From the NCBI GenBank assembly GCA_009887135.1, contig QXYA01000100.1:1-10436 (forward strand): DNA of 10,436 bases, written 5' to 3'. Made by a program: the position numbers and the translations under genes. The notes beneath the pieces were generated by a model. It saw nothing but the letters and a program-made list of their open reading frames with translations, was not told where the DNA came from and made no database searches. Below are positions 1 through 7,342 of this stretch, piece after piece. The stretch's first letter is position 1. Each line of letters opens with the position of its first letter. This DNA is from Candidatus Poseidoniales archaeon (GTDB taxonomy: Archaea > Thermoplasmatota > Poseidoniia > Poseidoniales > Poseidoniaceae).

Positions 1-1
1 G

Positions 2-3000
2 ATCTAGATTCGATATCGCATTCTTCACATCACGTTCCATTTGGCGATGTTCTTCGCCTTTCGGGAAATCTTGAATCAATTCCTGGCGCGTGATATTTTC
101 ATGTGGTGTCAGTTTTGAAAGCACGACATCTTCCATAGCGCCCACCCAAGGTTCAGGTTTCAAACCAAGTAACATCGGGATGTTGTTCTTTGTTGTATAG
201 CCCATTCGATTATGTAATAATCGTCCACTAATGACATCGGAATCAAGTTGCAAATCTTTCCAATCTTTGAATCGGAAATCTTTGATTCGATACAATAATT
301 CTTGTTGTTTTTGTACGAAAACGTGTTCATTAAACGCATCGAAAACATCTGCGTACTGTTTGAATGATTTTTCAAGGACCAGGTTCTGAATCCATCGATA
401 TTCTACGACTTCTTCTTCACCTCCTGTGATGATGTGTTCATCAACCTTAAGAATAAATTCTGCTTCATCAGTTTGCGTAAAGAATCCGACTGAAATCACG
501 TTTCTAGTTTCGAGTTCATGTAAAATTCGGTCGACTGCTTTTTCGGAAAAGGGTAGCCTATTGTGAATGATATCTGCTGTTTTTGGTCCTTCGGAACCAA
601 GCATTTCAAGCACTTTGACACGCATTGCTTCGTGCGGGTCTCCAACGGTCATTGTCTTCCATTCAGTAGGTTGTGTACTCTGGAATGCAGTTGCCACCTT
701 GAAGGACATACCCGATGTATCATAATCCCGTAAATCAATAATGGAATCCGATTTATTGGCTGCTAAGCAACCGAGTGTTCCGTGAATTTCAGCCATAAAT
801 GGGCTAAACCACTTTCCATCCAGTTCTGGCATTCCAGTTCCTTCTAATTTGGTGATTTTACCTGAGGTACAAAGGTCCTCTACCCAACTTCGAATCATTT
901 CAAGGTCAATGCCCTCTAATTTTTCCTTGTAGAGTGGATTGTGGAATGAACGATCAAGTCCACCTCCATGTTGCATTAATTCATACAATGTTTCAGGATT
1001 ACTTGGAACAGGGGCTTTGTCACTGTAGTAACGATCGAGTTGGTCAGTGGATAATTCAGTGGCCAGTGAACGGGTACCTAGGAGTCTTCTCAGAACTTCA
1101 GGGTCAATGTCCTTAACGAGGAACGCCCTTGTCTTCATCGACATTAAGTCCTCAAATGCAGACATGAACAGGCTCATTCCCAGTCTCGATGGAACCGTTA
1201 CCTTTGTGTGGACTATTCGTGCATCACCTTCTATGCATGATTGTAAAAATTGATTGAGGCTAATGATGTCAATGTCTCCAAAGAGAATCTCATTCTTAGC
1301 CTCTCTCATCAACAAGGAATTTTCCATCGTTCGGTGTCGATTGAGGAGTGCCTCAGCCTTTTGTTGGAATTGTTGGGGACTAATTTCTTCGGATCCAACA
1401 CGCTTAGGAATGATCATTGAACGTCCTGCGACTTCTCTAAATCGCTTTGCAAATATCTGCGTATTGAGGATATATCGCTCAATGACTTCGATGTGGTTGT
1501 TTGAACGGAATGCTTCGTAAAGCTGGGATGGATCAACCTCTTGCGCTGTACGTATCAGTAAACCATTTTCATCAAAAGATAATTCGATTACACTTACGCC
1601 TGAGGTCTCAGCGATACCTGCCATGAAGTATCCAAGCGCTGTATTGAATCCACGACCCCTACACGTTGTGATAAGATAGGCTGGGTGTCCACTTCCAATA
1701 ATTTGTTCAATAAGAATTCTATTGGGTTCTGGGACCTGGAACGAATCAATGGTATGCTCTTCAAGGTGCCTTGCAATAGCATTTGAAACTGGTTTTGATA
1801 GACCGTATGCTTCAGTAAGCATAACCCTCGGATCTTGTTCTCTTCGAAGGGATATCATGCAGTGGCGAATCAATGAAAGTAACGAGGCTGAAAGTTCCCT
1901 ACTTCGTGAACGCGCTTCTCCAGACCATGAGGGTACAGTAGGCCTGTATCCTGTTACAGAAGCAACGTTGACTCTCGTACCTTGAATATTGGTTACTCTG
2001 TACGTTGAACCACCGAGTAAAATGACATCCCCTCCACGTAGATTTGAAACGAAAGAACCAGAGAGTTGACCTAGAATCGAACCTTCTGCATTGAATACAA
2101 GGTAGGAGTTATCTGGAGCAATCGTTCCAATATTGGTGTAATAGATCATTCTTGCATAGCCACGCTTACCATAGGTATTTTCTTCCCAGTCGATCCAAAC
2201 ACGACGTTCTTCTTCAAGCATATCAAGAACTTCTATGAAATCATCATAAGCAAAGTTTCTATAATTCCAAGCACTTGAAACAATCTCGTACGCTTCATCA
2301 ATATCAATTTGATTGATAATGACAAGGCCGATAAGGAATTGAGCAACGACGTCAAGGCAATTCTCAGGGAAATCTAGACGGTCCATATCTCCAGTTTGAA
2401 TCGCCGCTTGAAGGGCAGCCAATTCGATAAGATCGTCAACACTCGATGGTAAAAATCGAGCACGAGGGATTCCACCTACGTGGTGGCCTGCTCTTCCAAT
2501 ACGCTGCAATGCTGTAGCAATGTCTCCAGGCGAACCGAGTTGTATGACCATGTCAACAGTACCAATATCGATACCCATCTCGAGCGAAGAGGATGTAACG
2601 ACTGCACGGAGATGACCCTTCTTCAGTTTCTGTTCAACATCAAGACGAATTTTCTTATCCATTGATCCGTGATGCCCTGCTATGAGTTCCCCAAGTTGAG
2701 GTCGTAGACGCTGTACAAGTGTTTCAGTCATCTTCCTGGTATTGGCAAAAACCAGTGTTGTTGTGTGAGCAGTAATTAAATCTGCAATGACATCAATATT
2801 GGCGTCTAATATCTTAAGGACTGCCATATCACTGAATTTCTGATGTGGGATGATGATGTCCAAATCCAGTTCTCTCGAACCTGATACTTTAGCGATGTAT
2901 ACTTTTTGACCTTCTCCGCGAGACTCTCGATCATCACTTGCGACAAGATATTCGGCAACAGTCTCTAATGGCTCCATTGTAGCAGAAATTCCAATCCGTT

Positions 3001-3625
3001 GCACAGGGCGGTCAAGGAGAGTGTCAAGGTATGCAAGAGTAAGAGCTAGATGAACGCCTCTTTTTGTTGGGACAAGAGAGTGTAATTCGTCAATAATCAT
3101 GTATTCAACATCACTAATGATTGGTTGGAATCGAGGTGATGTAATCGCAATTGCCAAACTTTCTGGTGTAGTGATGAGGATGTGAGGAGGGTTCCTTAGC
3201 ATCTTTTGGCGTTCTGATTGAGGTGTGTCACCAGTTCGCAATCCTACTTTTATTTCTTGAGCTCGGTCTGGAAGAAATCGTTCTGAAATTTCGGTTAAAG
3301 GTCCAATAAGATTCTTTTGAATATCATTTGCTAATGCTTTAATCGGTGAAATATATACGCAATGAATACGCTTTTCCAATTTACCGTCAAGAGCTTTTCT
3401 TACTAACTGATCTATAATGGTAAGGAACGCAGTAAGGGTTTTACCAGAACCTGTAGGTGAGCAAAGAAGCAAATGACCGCCATCCATGATGGTTGGTATT
3501 GCGAGTTTTTGTGGCCGAGTAAAATCCGGGAATTTTTCAACAAACCAGTTTCGAACAGGTGGACATAATTTGTCCAAAAGAACCTCAGTATCATAGGGTT
3601 TATCCAGATACTCTATCTCAGGCAT
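2..3625 (-). CDS. Lhr-like DExH-box ATP-dependent helicase (3' end outside window)
   Basis: A superfamily 2 helicase of the Lhr (large helicase-related) group, nucleic-acid-dependent ATPases linked to DNA repair or RNA metabolism. I translated 1208 codons without a stop; the frame runs off the left edge. RecA1 has a Q-motif-like FTRPQ (35-39), Walker A SPTGSGKT (56-63), motif Ia SPIKALAND (93-101), TTPES (152-156), the DELH box (179-182) and SAT (214-216). RecA2 has FANTR, HHGS (318-321), SSLEMGIDIG (346-355) and QRIGRAGHHVGG (from 374), which is typical of Lhr. A winged-helix-like segment starts near residue 1000. The archaeal Lhr proteins I know are about 850-950 residues, so this one has a long C-terminal extension, as in bacterial Lhr. 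The ATG at 3625 is preceded by GGTGA seven bases upstream. The gene diverges from glyS and seems to stand alone. Family assignment is firm; the substrate is unknown. Confidence 0.93.
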   Translation of the reverse strand, partial: MPEIEYLDKPYDTEVLLDKLCPPVRNWFVEKFPDFTRPQKLAIPTIMDGGHLLLCSPTGSGKTLTAFLTIIDQLVRKALDGKLEKRIHCVYISPIKALANDIQKNLIGPLTEISERFLPDRAQEIKVGLRTGDTPQSERQKMLRNPPHILITTPESLAIAITSPRFQPIISDVEYMIIDELHSLVPTKRGVHLALTLAYLDTLLDRPVQRIGISATMEPLETVAEYLVASDDRESRGEGQKVYIAKVSGSRELDLDIIIPHQKFSDMAVLKILDANIDVIADLITAHTTTLVFANTRKMTETLVQRLRPQLGELIAGHHGSMDKKIRLDVEQKLKKGHLRAVVTSSSLEMGIDIGTVDMVIQLGSPGDIATALQRIGRAGHHVGGIPRARFLPSSVDDLIELAALQAAIQTGDMDRLDFPENCLDVVAQFLIGLVIINQIDIDEAYEIVSSAWNYRNFAYDDFIEVLDMLEEERRVWIDWEENTYGKRGYARMIYYTNIGTIAPDNSYLVFNAEGSILGQLSGSFVSNLRGGDVILLGGSTYRVTNIQGTRVNVASVTGYRPTVPSWSGEARSRSRELSASLLSLIRHCMISLRREQDPRVMLTEAYGLSKPVSNAIARHLEEHTIDSFQVPEPNRILIEQIIGSGHPAYLITTCRGRGFNTALGYFMAGIAETSGVSVIELSFDENGLLIRTAQEVDPSQLYEAFRSNNHIEVIERYILNTQIFAKRFREVAGRSMIIPKRVGSEEISPQQFQQKAEALLNRHRTMENSLLMREAKNEILFGDIDIISLNQFLQSCIEGDARIVHTKVTVPSRLGMSLFMSAFEDLMSMKTRAFLVKDIDPEVLRRLLGTRSLATELSTDQLDRYYSDKAPVPSNPETLYELMQHGGGLDRSFHNPLYKEKLEGIDLEMIRSWVEDLCTSGKITKLEGTGMPELDGKWFSPFMAEIHGTLGCLAANKSDSIIDLRDYDTSGMSFKVATAFQSTQPTEWKTMTVGDPHEAMRVKVLEMLGSEGPKTADIIHNRLPFSEKAVDRILHELETRNVISVGFFTQTDEAEFILKVDEHIITGGEEEVVEYRWIQNLVLEKSFKQYADVFDAFNEHVFVQKQQELLYRIKDFRFKDWKDLQLDSDVISGRLLHNRMGYTTKNNIPMLLGLKPEPWVGAMEDVVLSKLTPHENITRQELIQDFPKGEEHRQMERDVKNAISNLD

Positions 3626-3632
3626 TTTTTGT

Positions 3633-3637
3633 TCACC
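3633..3637 (-). promoter_or_regulatory. Ribosome-binding site of the helicase gene
   Basis: GGTGA on the minus strand, seven bases before the ATG at 3625. It is complementary to the 3' end of archaeal 16S rRNA (...AUCACCUCC) and supports that ATG as the start of the helicase. Confidence 0.7.
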
Positions 3638-3755
3638 AATCTCAGTGGTGCGAGAGCGTTGGTGCTACGCATATGATACTTTCGTAGATGGCTTAAGCCC
3701 TATCGATACCTTTCTTCTCCCATCCTATCACGGGTTTGGTTGGTGAATCGTCGCT

Positions 3756-3763
3756 TGATAAAG
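3756..3763 (-). promoter_or_regulatory. Possible TATA box for the helicase gene
   Basis: CTTTATCA on the minus strand resembles the archaeal TATA element (YTTTATATA). Transcription would start about 25 bases downstream, near 3732, giving a leader of roughly 105 bases. No purine-rich BRE precedes it; the upstream bases are a run of C. The match is weak and based on pattern alone. The leader also contains two perfect short palindromes, GGCTTAAGCC (3690-3699) and TATCGATA (3701-3708), with no assignable role. Confidence 0.25.
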
Positions 3764-3862
3764 GGGGAGTTGAATGGATTACATCTGGGATAATGCCACT
3801 CCGCGTAGCGCTTTTGTTGAACATCATTCGATACAAAATAGACAGTCGACACATTTGGTCAC

Positions 3863-3877
3863 TCAATCAATGATTAG
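3863..3877. repeat. Imperfect copy of the 15-base palindrome
   Basis: TCAATCAATGATTAG shares 12 of 15 positions with the perfect palindrome at 3986-4000: the left arm is identical, while the centre and the last two bases differ. Only five bases of the right arm still pair. It contains the second premature TGA of the ferredoxin relic. Confidence 0.3.
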
Positions 3878-3985
3878 ACTTTTCTTATGTTTCTTATCTT
3901 TTGGAACGTGTTCGATATTTAATAGGGCTTCAACCGGACATTGCGGAATGCACAAGTCACAGCCCGTGTAATTGTCTTCAACGAT

Positions 3986-4000
3986 TCAATCATTGATTGA
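3986..4000. repeat. Perfect palindrome TCAATCA-T-TGATTGA
   Basis: A 15-base inverted repeat with 7-base arms around one central base, 99 bases before the glyS start. A near copy, TCAATCA-A-TGATTAG, lies at 3863-3877. Each copy contains one of the premature TGA codons of the ferredoxin relic. It could be a protein-binding site for a dimeric regulator, or the copies could be chance similarity between two related coding segments. No function can be assigned. Confidence 0.4.
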
Positions 4001-4020
4001 CACATTGGCAAAAACCCTCT

Positions 4021-4029
4021 CTTTTAGAT
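4021..4029 (+). promoter_or_regulatory. Possible TATA box for glyS-rfcL
   Basis: CTTTTAGAT lies downstream of an A-rich run (4010-4014) that could serve as BRE. It resembles the archaeal TATA element and would place the transcript start near 4050, about 50 bases before the chosen glyS start. This is a pattern match only. Confidence 0.3.
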
Positions 4030-4098
4030 TTCGAGCCTTCATCTCTGCGGTGAACTTGAAATGCCTTGTGCAACAGCAGAGACTACGGGGATACTTCA

Positions 4099-5772
4099 AT
4101 GGCTGATGATGCAAGACTTGAGCGACTTCAAGGAATGCTGAGGCAACGTGGAGTTTTACTTCCTGCTTTCGACCTTTACGGTGGTGCCAAGGGATTGTAT
4201 GATTTCGGTCCAGTTGGTGGAAGGCTACGATCAAAGATTAACCAAGCATGGCTCAATCATTGGACCAGTTTAGGTAATGTTGTAGAGATTTCATCCCCAA
4301 CAGTAACGCCTTACGAAGTTCTTGAAGCCAGTGGTCACGTAGGAGAATTCTCTGACTTTATGACTCAATGTGGCGAATGTGATGAAGCAAGTCGTGCAGA
4401 TACATTACTTGAGTCCCATCATCCAAATCCTGATTCTTTAAATCGAGGAGATTTACAAGCCCTCCTCGATGATGTTTCCCCAAAATGCCCGGCATGTGGA
4501 GCAGTTTCATGGTCACAAATTGAAACTCAAAATTTAATGTTTTCAACAACCATAGGTGCAGGCTCATCAGGACGCCCGGGATTCATGCGCCCAGAAACAG
4601 CTCAAGGTATGTTCACTATGTTTCCTGCCTTGTATCGGCATTTCAGAGAACAGTTACCATTCGGTGCAATTCAGGTTGGTAAAGGCTATCGAAACGAAAT
4701 ATCTCCGCGTCAAGGAATGATTCGACTACGTGAATTCAATATGGCGGAAATGGAATATTTTATTGACCCAAGTTCTCAGGAGACCCACGATTTTTCAAAA
4801 TGGGACTCGACGGCCATGGAATTACATGATGGAGAAGGTGAAGTTCACAATCTTTCTCTCACCCAGGCAATCTCAATCGGATTAATCCGTCATCAAACCG
4901 TTGGTTACTTCATGGGGAAAACCTACGACTTCCTTCTCGAATTAGGAATCGATTCACAAAAAGTTCGATTTAGACAACATGCTCCTGACGAAATGGCTCA
5001 CTATGCATCTGATTGTTGGGATGTTGAACTACATGGTTCCTATGGATGGATTGAATGTGTAGGTATTGCACATCGAGGCTGTTATGATTTAGAAGCACAT
5101 GAGAAAGCGAGCGGAAGAACCCTTCGCGCTCGCAGAGAATTCTTAGAACCCAAAATTGTGGAAATAGATGGTTGGACAATCGATGGTGGTGTCGCAGGAC
5201 CTGCCTTTAGAGGGGATGCTGGGCAAGTGAAAGAACTCGTAGAATTACTCGATTTAGAAACTGAATTCCCTGTCGATGTTGTTCTCAATGATGGAAGAGC
5301 ATTATCTGTTGAATCCCAACATGTCAAGCGTGTTCAAAAGACTGTAAAGGAAACTGGTGAATGGTTCATTCCTCATGTGGTTGAGCCTGCATTTGGTATT
5401 GATCGTATTCTTTGGCATGTTCTCGATCATGCTTATGATGAATCAGAAAAAGGTGGAGAACCGTATCGAATGCTCAAATTATCGTCATTGGTTGCTCCAA
5501 TCGATGTTGTTATTCTCCCACTGTTTGAGAAGAATGGGATGGATGAAATTGCATCCGAATTACATAAACGATGTTGCATGATTCCCAATCTTGTTTCAAT
5601 GTATGATGCGAGTGGATCAATTGGGAAGCGCTATGCTCGTGCTGATGAAATCGGCGTCCCTCTTTGTATTACTGTCGACCATCAATCGCTCGAAGACAAC
5701 ACTGTTACAATGCGGACACGAGATGATGGTTCGCAAGTACGAATTTCAATTGATGAATTACCGTTTCTTTGA
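4099..5772 (+). CDS. glyS: Glycyl-tRNA synthetase, archaeal/eukaryotic alpha2 type
   Basis: A cytosolic class II aminoacyl-tRNA synthetase that charges tRNA-Gly with glycine using ATP. The 557-residue product is complete. It has YDFGPVG (34-40), motif 1 leading into EISSPTVTP (63-71), motif 2 RNEISPRQGMIRLREF (198-213), the glycine-site segment ECVGIAHRGCYDL (319-331), motif 3 PAFGIDRIL (430-438) and a C-terminal HGTP-type anticodon-binding domain (about 465-550, ending before DELPFL). Two cysteine pairs, C91/C94 and C130/C133, can form a structural zinc site. It is the dimeric single-chain type, not the bacterial alpha/beta tetramer. I chose the ATG at 4099, eight bases after GGGGA, because the protein then begins just before its conserved N-terminal helix; an in-frame TTG at 4066 would add 11 unremarkable residues. 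rfcL follows after 43 bases and is probably co-transcribed. Confidence 0.97.
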   Translation: MADDARLERLQGMLRQRGVLLPAFDLYGGAKGLYDFGPVGGRLRSKINQAWLNHWTSLGNVVEISSPTVTPYEVLEASGHVGEFSDFMTQCGECDEASRADTLLESHHPNPDSLNRGDLQALLDDVSPKCPACGAVSWSQIETQNLMFSTTIGAGSSGRPGFMRPETAQGMFTMFPALYRHFREQLPFGAIQVGKGYRNEISPRQGMIRLREFNMAEMEYFIDPSSQETHDFSKWDSTAMELHDGEGEVHNLSLTQAISIGLIRHQTVGYFMGKTYDFLLELGIDSQKVRFRQHAPDEMAHYASDCWDVELHGSYGWIECVGIAHRGCYDLEAHEKASGRTLRARREFLEPKIVEIDGWTIDGGVAGPAFRGDAGQVKELVELLDLETEFPVDVVLNDGRALSVESQHVKRVQKTVKETGEWFIPHVVEPAFGIDRILWHVLDHAYDESEKGGEPYRMLKLSSLVAPIDVVILPLFEKNGMDEIASELHKRCCMIPNLVSMYDASGSIGKRYARADEIGVPLCITVDHQSLEDNTVTMRTRDDGSQVRISIDELPFL

Positions 5773-5815
5773 ATGGAAGAAGCACCTTCAAGAACCGCCG
5801 ACATAATGAACAGAT

Positions 5816-7342
5816 ATGAGCGGTGCTTCAGACTGGACTGAGCGCCATCGTCCAATGTCTGAACATCAATTAGAAGGGAATGAAATTCAACGCCGTCATA
5901 TCAGGGAATGGCTGGATGGCTGGGTTGCTGGGAAACCAAAAAAGAAAGGTATCCTACTTGTTGGTCCACCTGGTGTCGGTAAAACAACTGTAGCTCGAGC
6001 AATCGCTCACGATATGGGTTGGACAGTTATTGAACTGAACGCGAGTGATTCAAGAAATGCAGTTGCTATCCGTAAAGCAGCGACACAAGGCTCGACTCAC
6101 CGATCACTTTTCCATGACCCAAATAAACCACAACAAAGGACTCTCATTCTCCTTGATGAAGTCGATCATATTGGTGGGGGATTACGTGCGGTTAGTGAAG
6201 ATCGTATTCGTAAGGAAATTGATGGATCTGATTCCCCTCCACTATCAGGTGATTCAGGAGGGAAAGCAGAATTGTTACGACTCCTCGAATCAACCAAACA
6301 ACCAGTCATATTGGCATGTAATGACATCATGGGTTTGTGGGGTCGTTCCTCTTCAACCTGGAGGAATACAAAAGATAGATTTTCAAAACATCTGAAGACC
6401 ATTACCTTTGATCGAGTTTCTAATGAAGCATTACGTCGTATTGCACGCCGAGTACTTCGGGAGGAAAATATTCAATTTACAGATGATGCTATTGAATCAT
6501 TAATCCAAGGAAATCATGGAGATTTACGGGCATTGGTCAGAGATTTACAAGTTCTATCAACAGGCTCAGTTTCTTCATTGACAAAATATCAAGTTGCTGA
6601 ACATCTTGAAGCAGGTGTTCGGGATGTCACGACAGAAGTTTTTCCAGGTATGGAAAATCTCTATCGATCACGAACTGCGGAAGATGCAGTTCAACTTGGT
6701 AGAACCATTGACAAACAACCCTCTGACCTGATGAATTGGGTTCATTGGAATAATTCTTCACTCTTCAGTAATAACTCGATCGAAAAGGCCTCAAAAGCCC
6801 TCATTGTAGCAGATAAGTCAGTAGAAAGCAGATATCGTGATTTAGCCCATCACTCCTCATATTGGACGCTACATCTTTCATCTCTCTCGGCTAGTGTTGC
6901 TAATTCTAAACCACTCGAAGGACGCATTTATGCCAGTTATCCACACTATTTGCGACGTTCAGGTTCATGGACACGCCCTGCTATCATTTCACACCTATCA
7001 GATATGTCCAAAACGAGTAAATCGACTGTACGTCGAGAATTCTTACCACTGTTGTCTGCCTTGAGTCGAGAGGATTCAGTTGTAGGAAATCCAAACGATT
7101 TTTCAATCTCACTTTCTTTGGGACTAAGTTCCCAGGAACATGCAACCTTGTGCAATATGCCTGTCAGTCGTAAGTCCACAAAGGACATGATGAAAGCATT
7201 TGATGAAGCAGAACAAAAGTGGAAAGAACCCATTATCGCTCAGATTATCGAAGAATTACCTGTTGAGGAGCCAATCGAGGAAGTTGTCGAAGAAAGCATT
7301 GAGGAACCTACGATTGATTCAGCCCAACGAACTTTATTTTGA
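5816..7342 (+). CDS. rfcL: Replication factor C large subunit (clamp loader)
   Basis: Large subunit of the archaeal clamp loader, which with the small subunit uses ATP to open the PCNA ring and place it on primed DNA. The 508-residue AAA+ protein has the RFC box WTERHRP (7-13), Walker A GPPGVGKTT (50-58), LNASDSR (74-80), Walker B ILLDEVD (111-117), sensor 1 ACND (167-170) and sensor 2 GDLRALVRDLQ (235-245), followed by the C-terminal collar domain. Between Walker B and GGKAELLRLLE (148-158) there are roughly 20 more residues than usual. The C-terminus is an acidic, EEP-rich tail (about 479-499) ending in QRTLF, a short PCNA-interacting (PIP) peptide. No Shine-Dalgarno sequence is visible before the ATG at 5816, but the RFC box sits at the usual distance from it. 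The last 9 bases overlap the end of trkH. The partner small-subunit gene is not in the window. Confidence 0.95.
   Translation: MSGASDWTERHRPMSEHQLEGNEIQRRHIREWLDGWVAGKPKKKGILLVGPPGVGKTTVARAIAHDMGWTVIELNASDSRNAVAIRKAATQGSTHRSLFHDPNKPQQRTLILLDEVDHIGGGLRAVSEDRIRKEIDGSDSPPLSGDSGGKAELLRLLESTKQPVILACNDIMGLWGRSSSTWRNTKDRFSKHLKTITFDRVSNEALRRIARRVLREENIQFTDDAIESLIQGNHGDLRALVRDLQVLSTGSVSSLTKYQVAEHLEAGVRDVTTEVFPGMENLYRSRTAEDAVQLGRTIDKQPSDLMNWVHWNNSSLFSNNSIEKASKALIVADKSVESRYRDLAHHSSYWTLHLSSLSASVANSKPLEGRIYASYPHYLRRSGSWTRPAIISHLSDMSKTSKSTVRREFLPLLSALSREDSVVGNPNDFSISLSLGLSSQEHATLCNMPVSRKSTKDMMKAFDEAEQKWKEPIIAQIIEELPVEEPIEEVVEESIEEPTIDSAQRTLF

Larger units (their letters stand above)
3779..4003 (-). pseudogene. 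Degraded two-cluster [4Fe-4S] ferredoxin with three in-frame TGA codons
   Basis: One minus-strand frame, ending in TAA (3779-3781), reads as a bacterial/archaeal-type 2[4Fe-4S] ferredoxin, a small electron carrier. The first cluster motif is YTGCDLCIPQCPVEAL. Three cysteines (codons 3959-3961, 3950-3952, 3938-3940) have the spacing of CxxCxxCxxxCP, but the expected first cysteine is Tyr (TAC, 3968-3970). The second motif is CVDCLFCIE-stop-CSTKAL, with all four cysteines (3851-3853, 3842-3844, 3833-3835, 3821-3823) at CxxCxxCxxxC spacing; Ser replaces the usual Pro after the last. TGA codons interrupt the frame at 3986-3988, 3863-3865 and 3824-3826. No frameshift is needed to read both motifs. 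A GTG at 4003 or an ATG at 4042 could have been the start; neither is certain. Other genes here end in TGA, so it is read as a stop. I infer a decayed gene. Two motifs in one frame with family-like flanks are very unlikely by chance. Confidence 0.75.

Noticed and set aside
934..1985. Several plus-strand frames of 60-88 codons inside the helicase region.
   Set aside because: They are antisense shadows of a continuous helicase frame with conserved motifs, and none shows a family motif.
3626..3778. Possible tRNA or small RNA in the helicase leader, suggested by the palindromes GGCTTAAGCC and TATCGATA.
   Set aside because: No cloverleaf, T-loop sequence or extended hairpin could be built; palindromes of 8-10 bases are common by chance.
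3774..3971. A 65-codon plus-strand frame preceded by GGGGGAG, which looks like a small gene with a ribosome-binding site.
   Set aside because: It lies exactly antisense to the ferredoxin relic, whose minus-strand reading gives recognisable Fe-S motifs. The plus-strand product has no recognisable features.
3824..3988. The TGA codons of the ferredoxin frame as selenocysteine positions.
   Set aside because: None falls at a cluster cysteine position, no SECIS-like hairpin was evident, and one cluster cysteine is already lost to Tyr.
4066..4098. In-frame TTG start for glyS, 33 bases upstream of the chosen ATG.
   Set aside because: The added 11 residues show no family similarity, and GGGGA is well placed for the ATG at 4099.
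3986..4234. An 82-codon minus-strand frame overlapping the glyS 5' end.
   Set aside because: Most of it is antisense to glyS. Only its last residues belong to the ferredoxin relic frame, which continues past its TGA.
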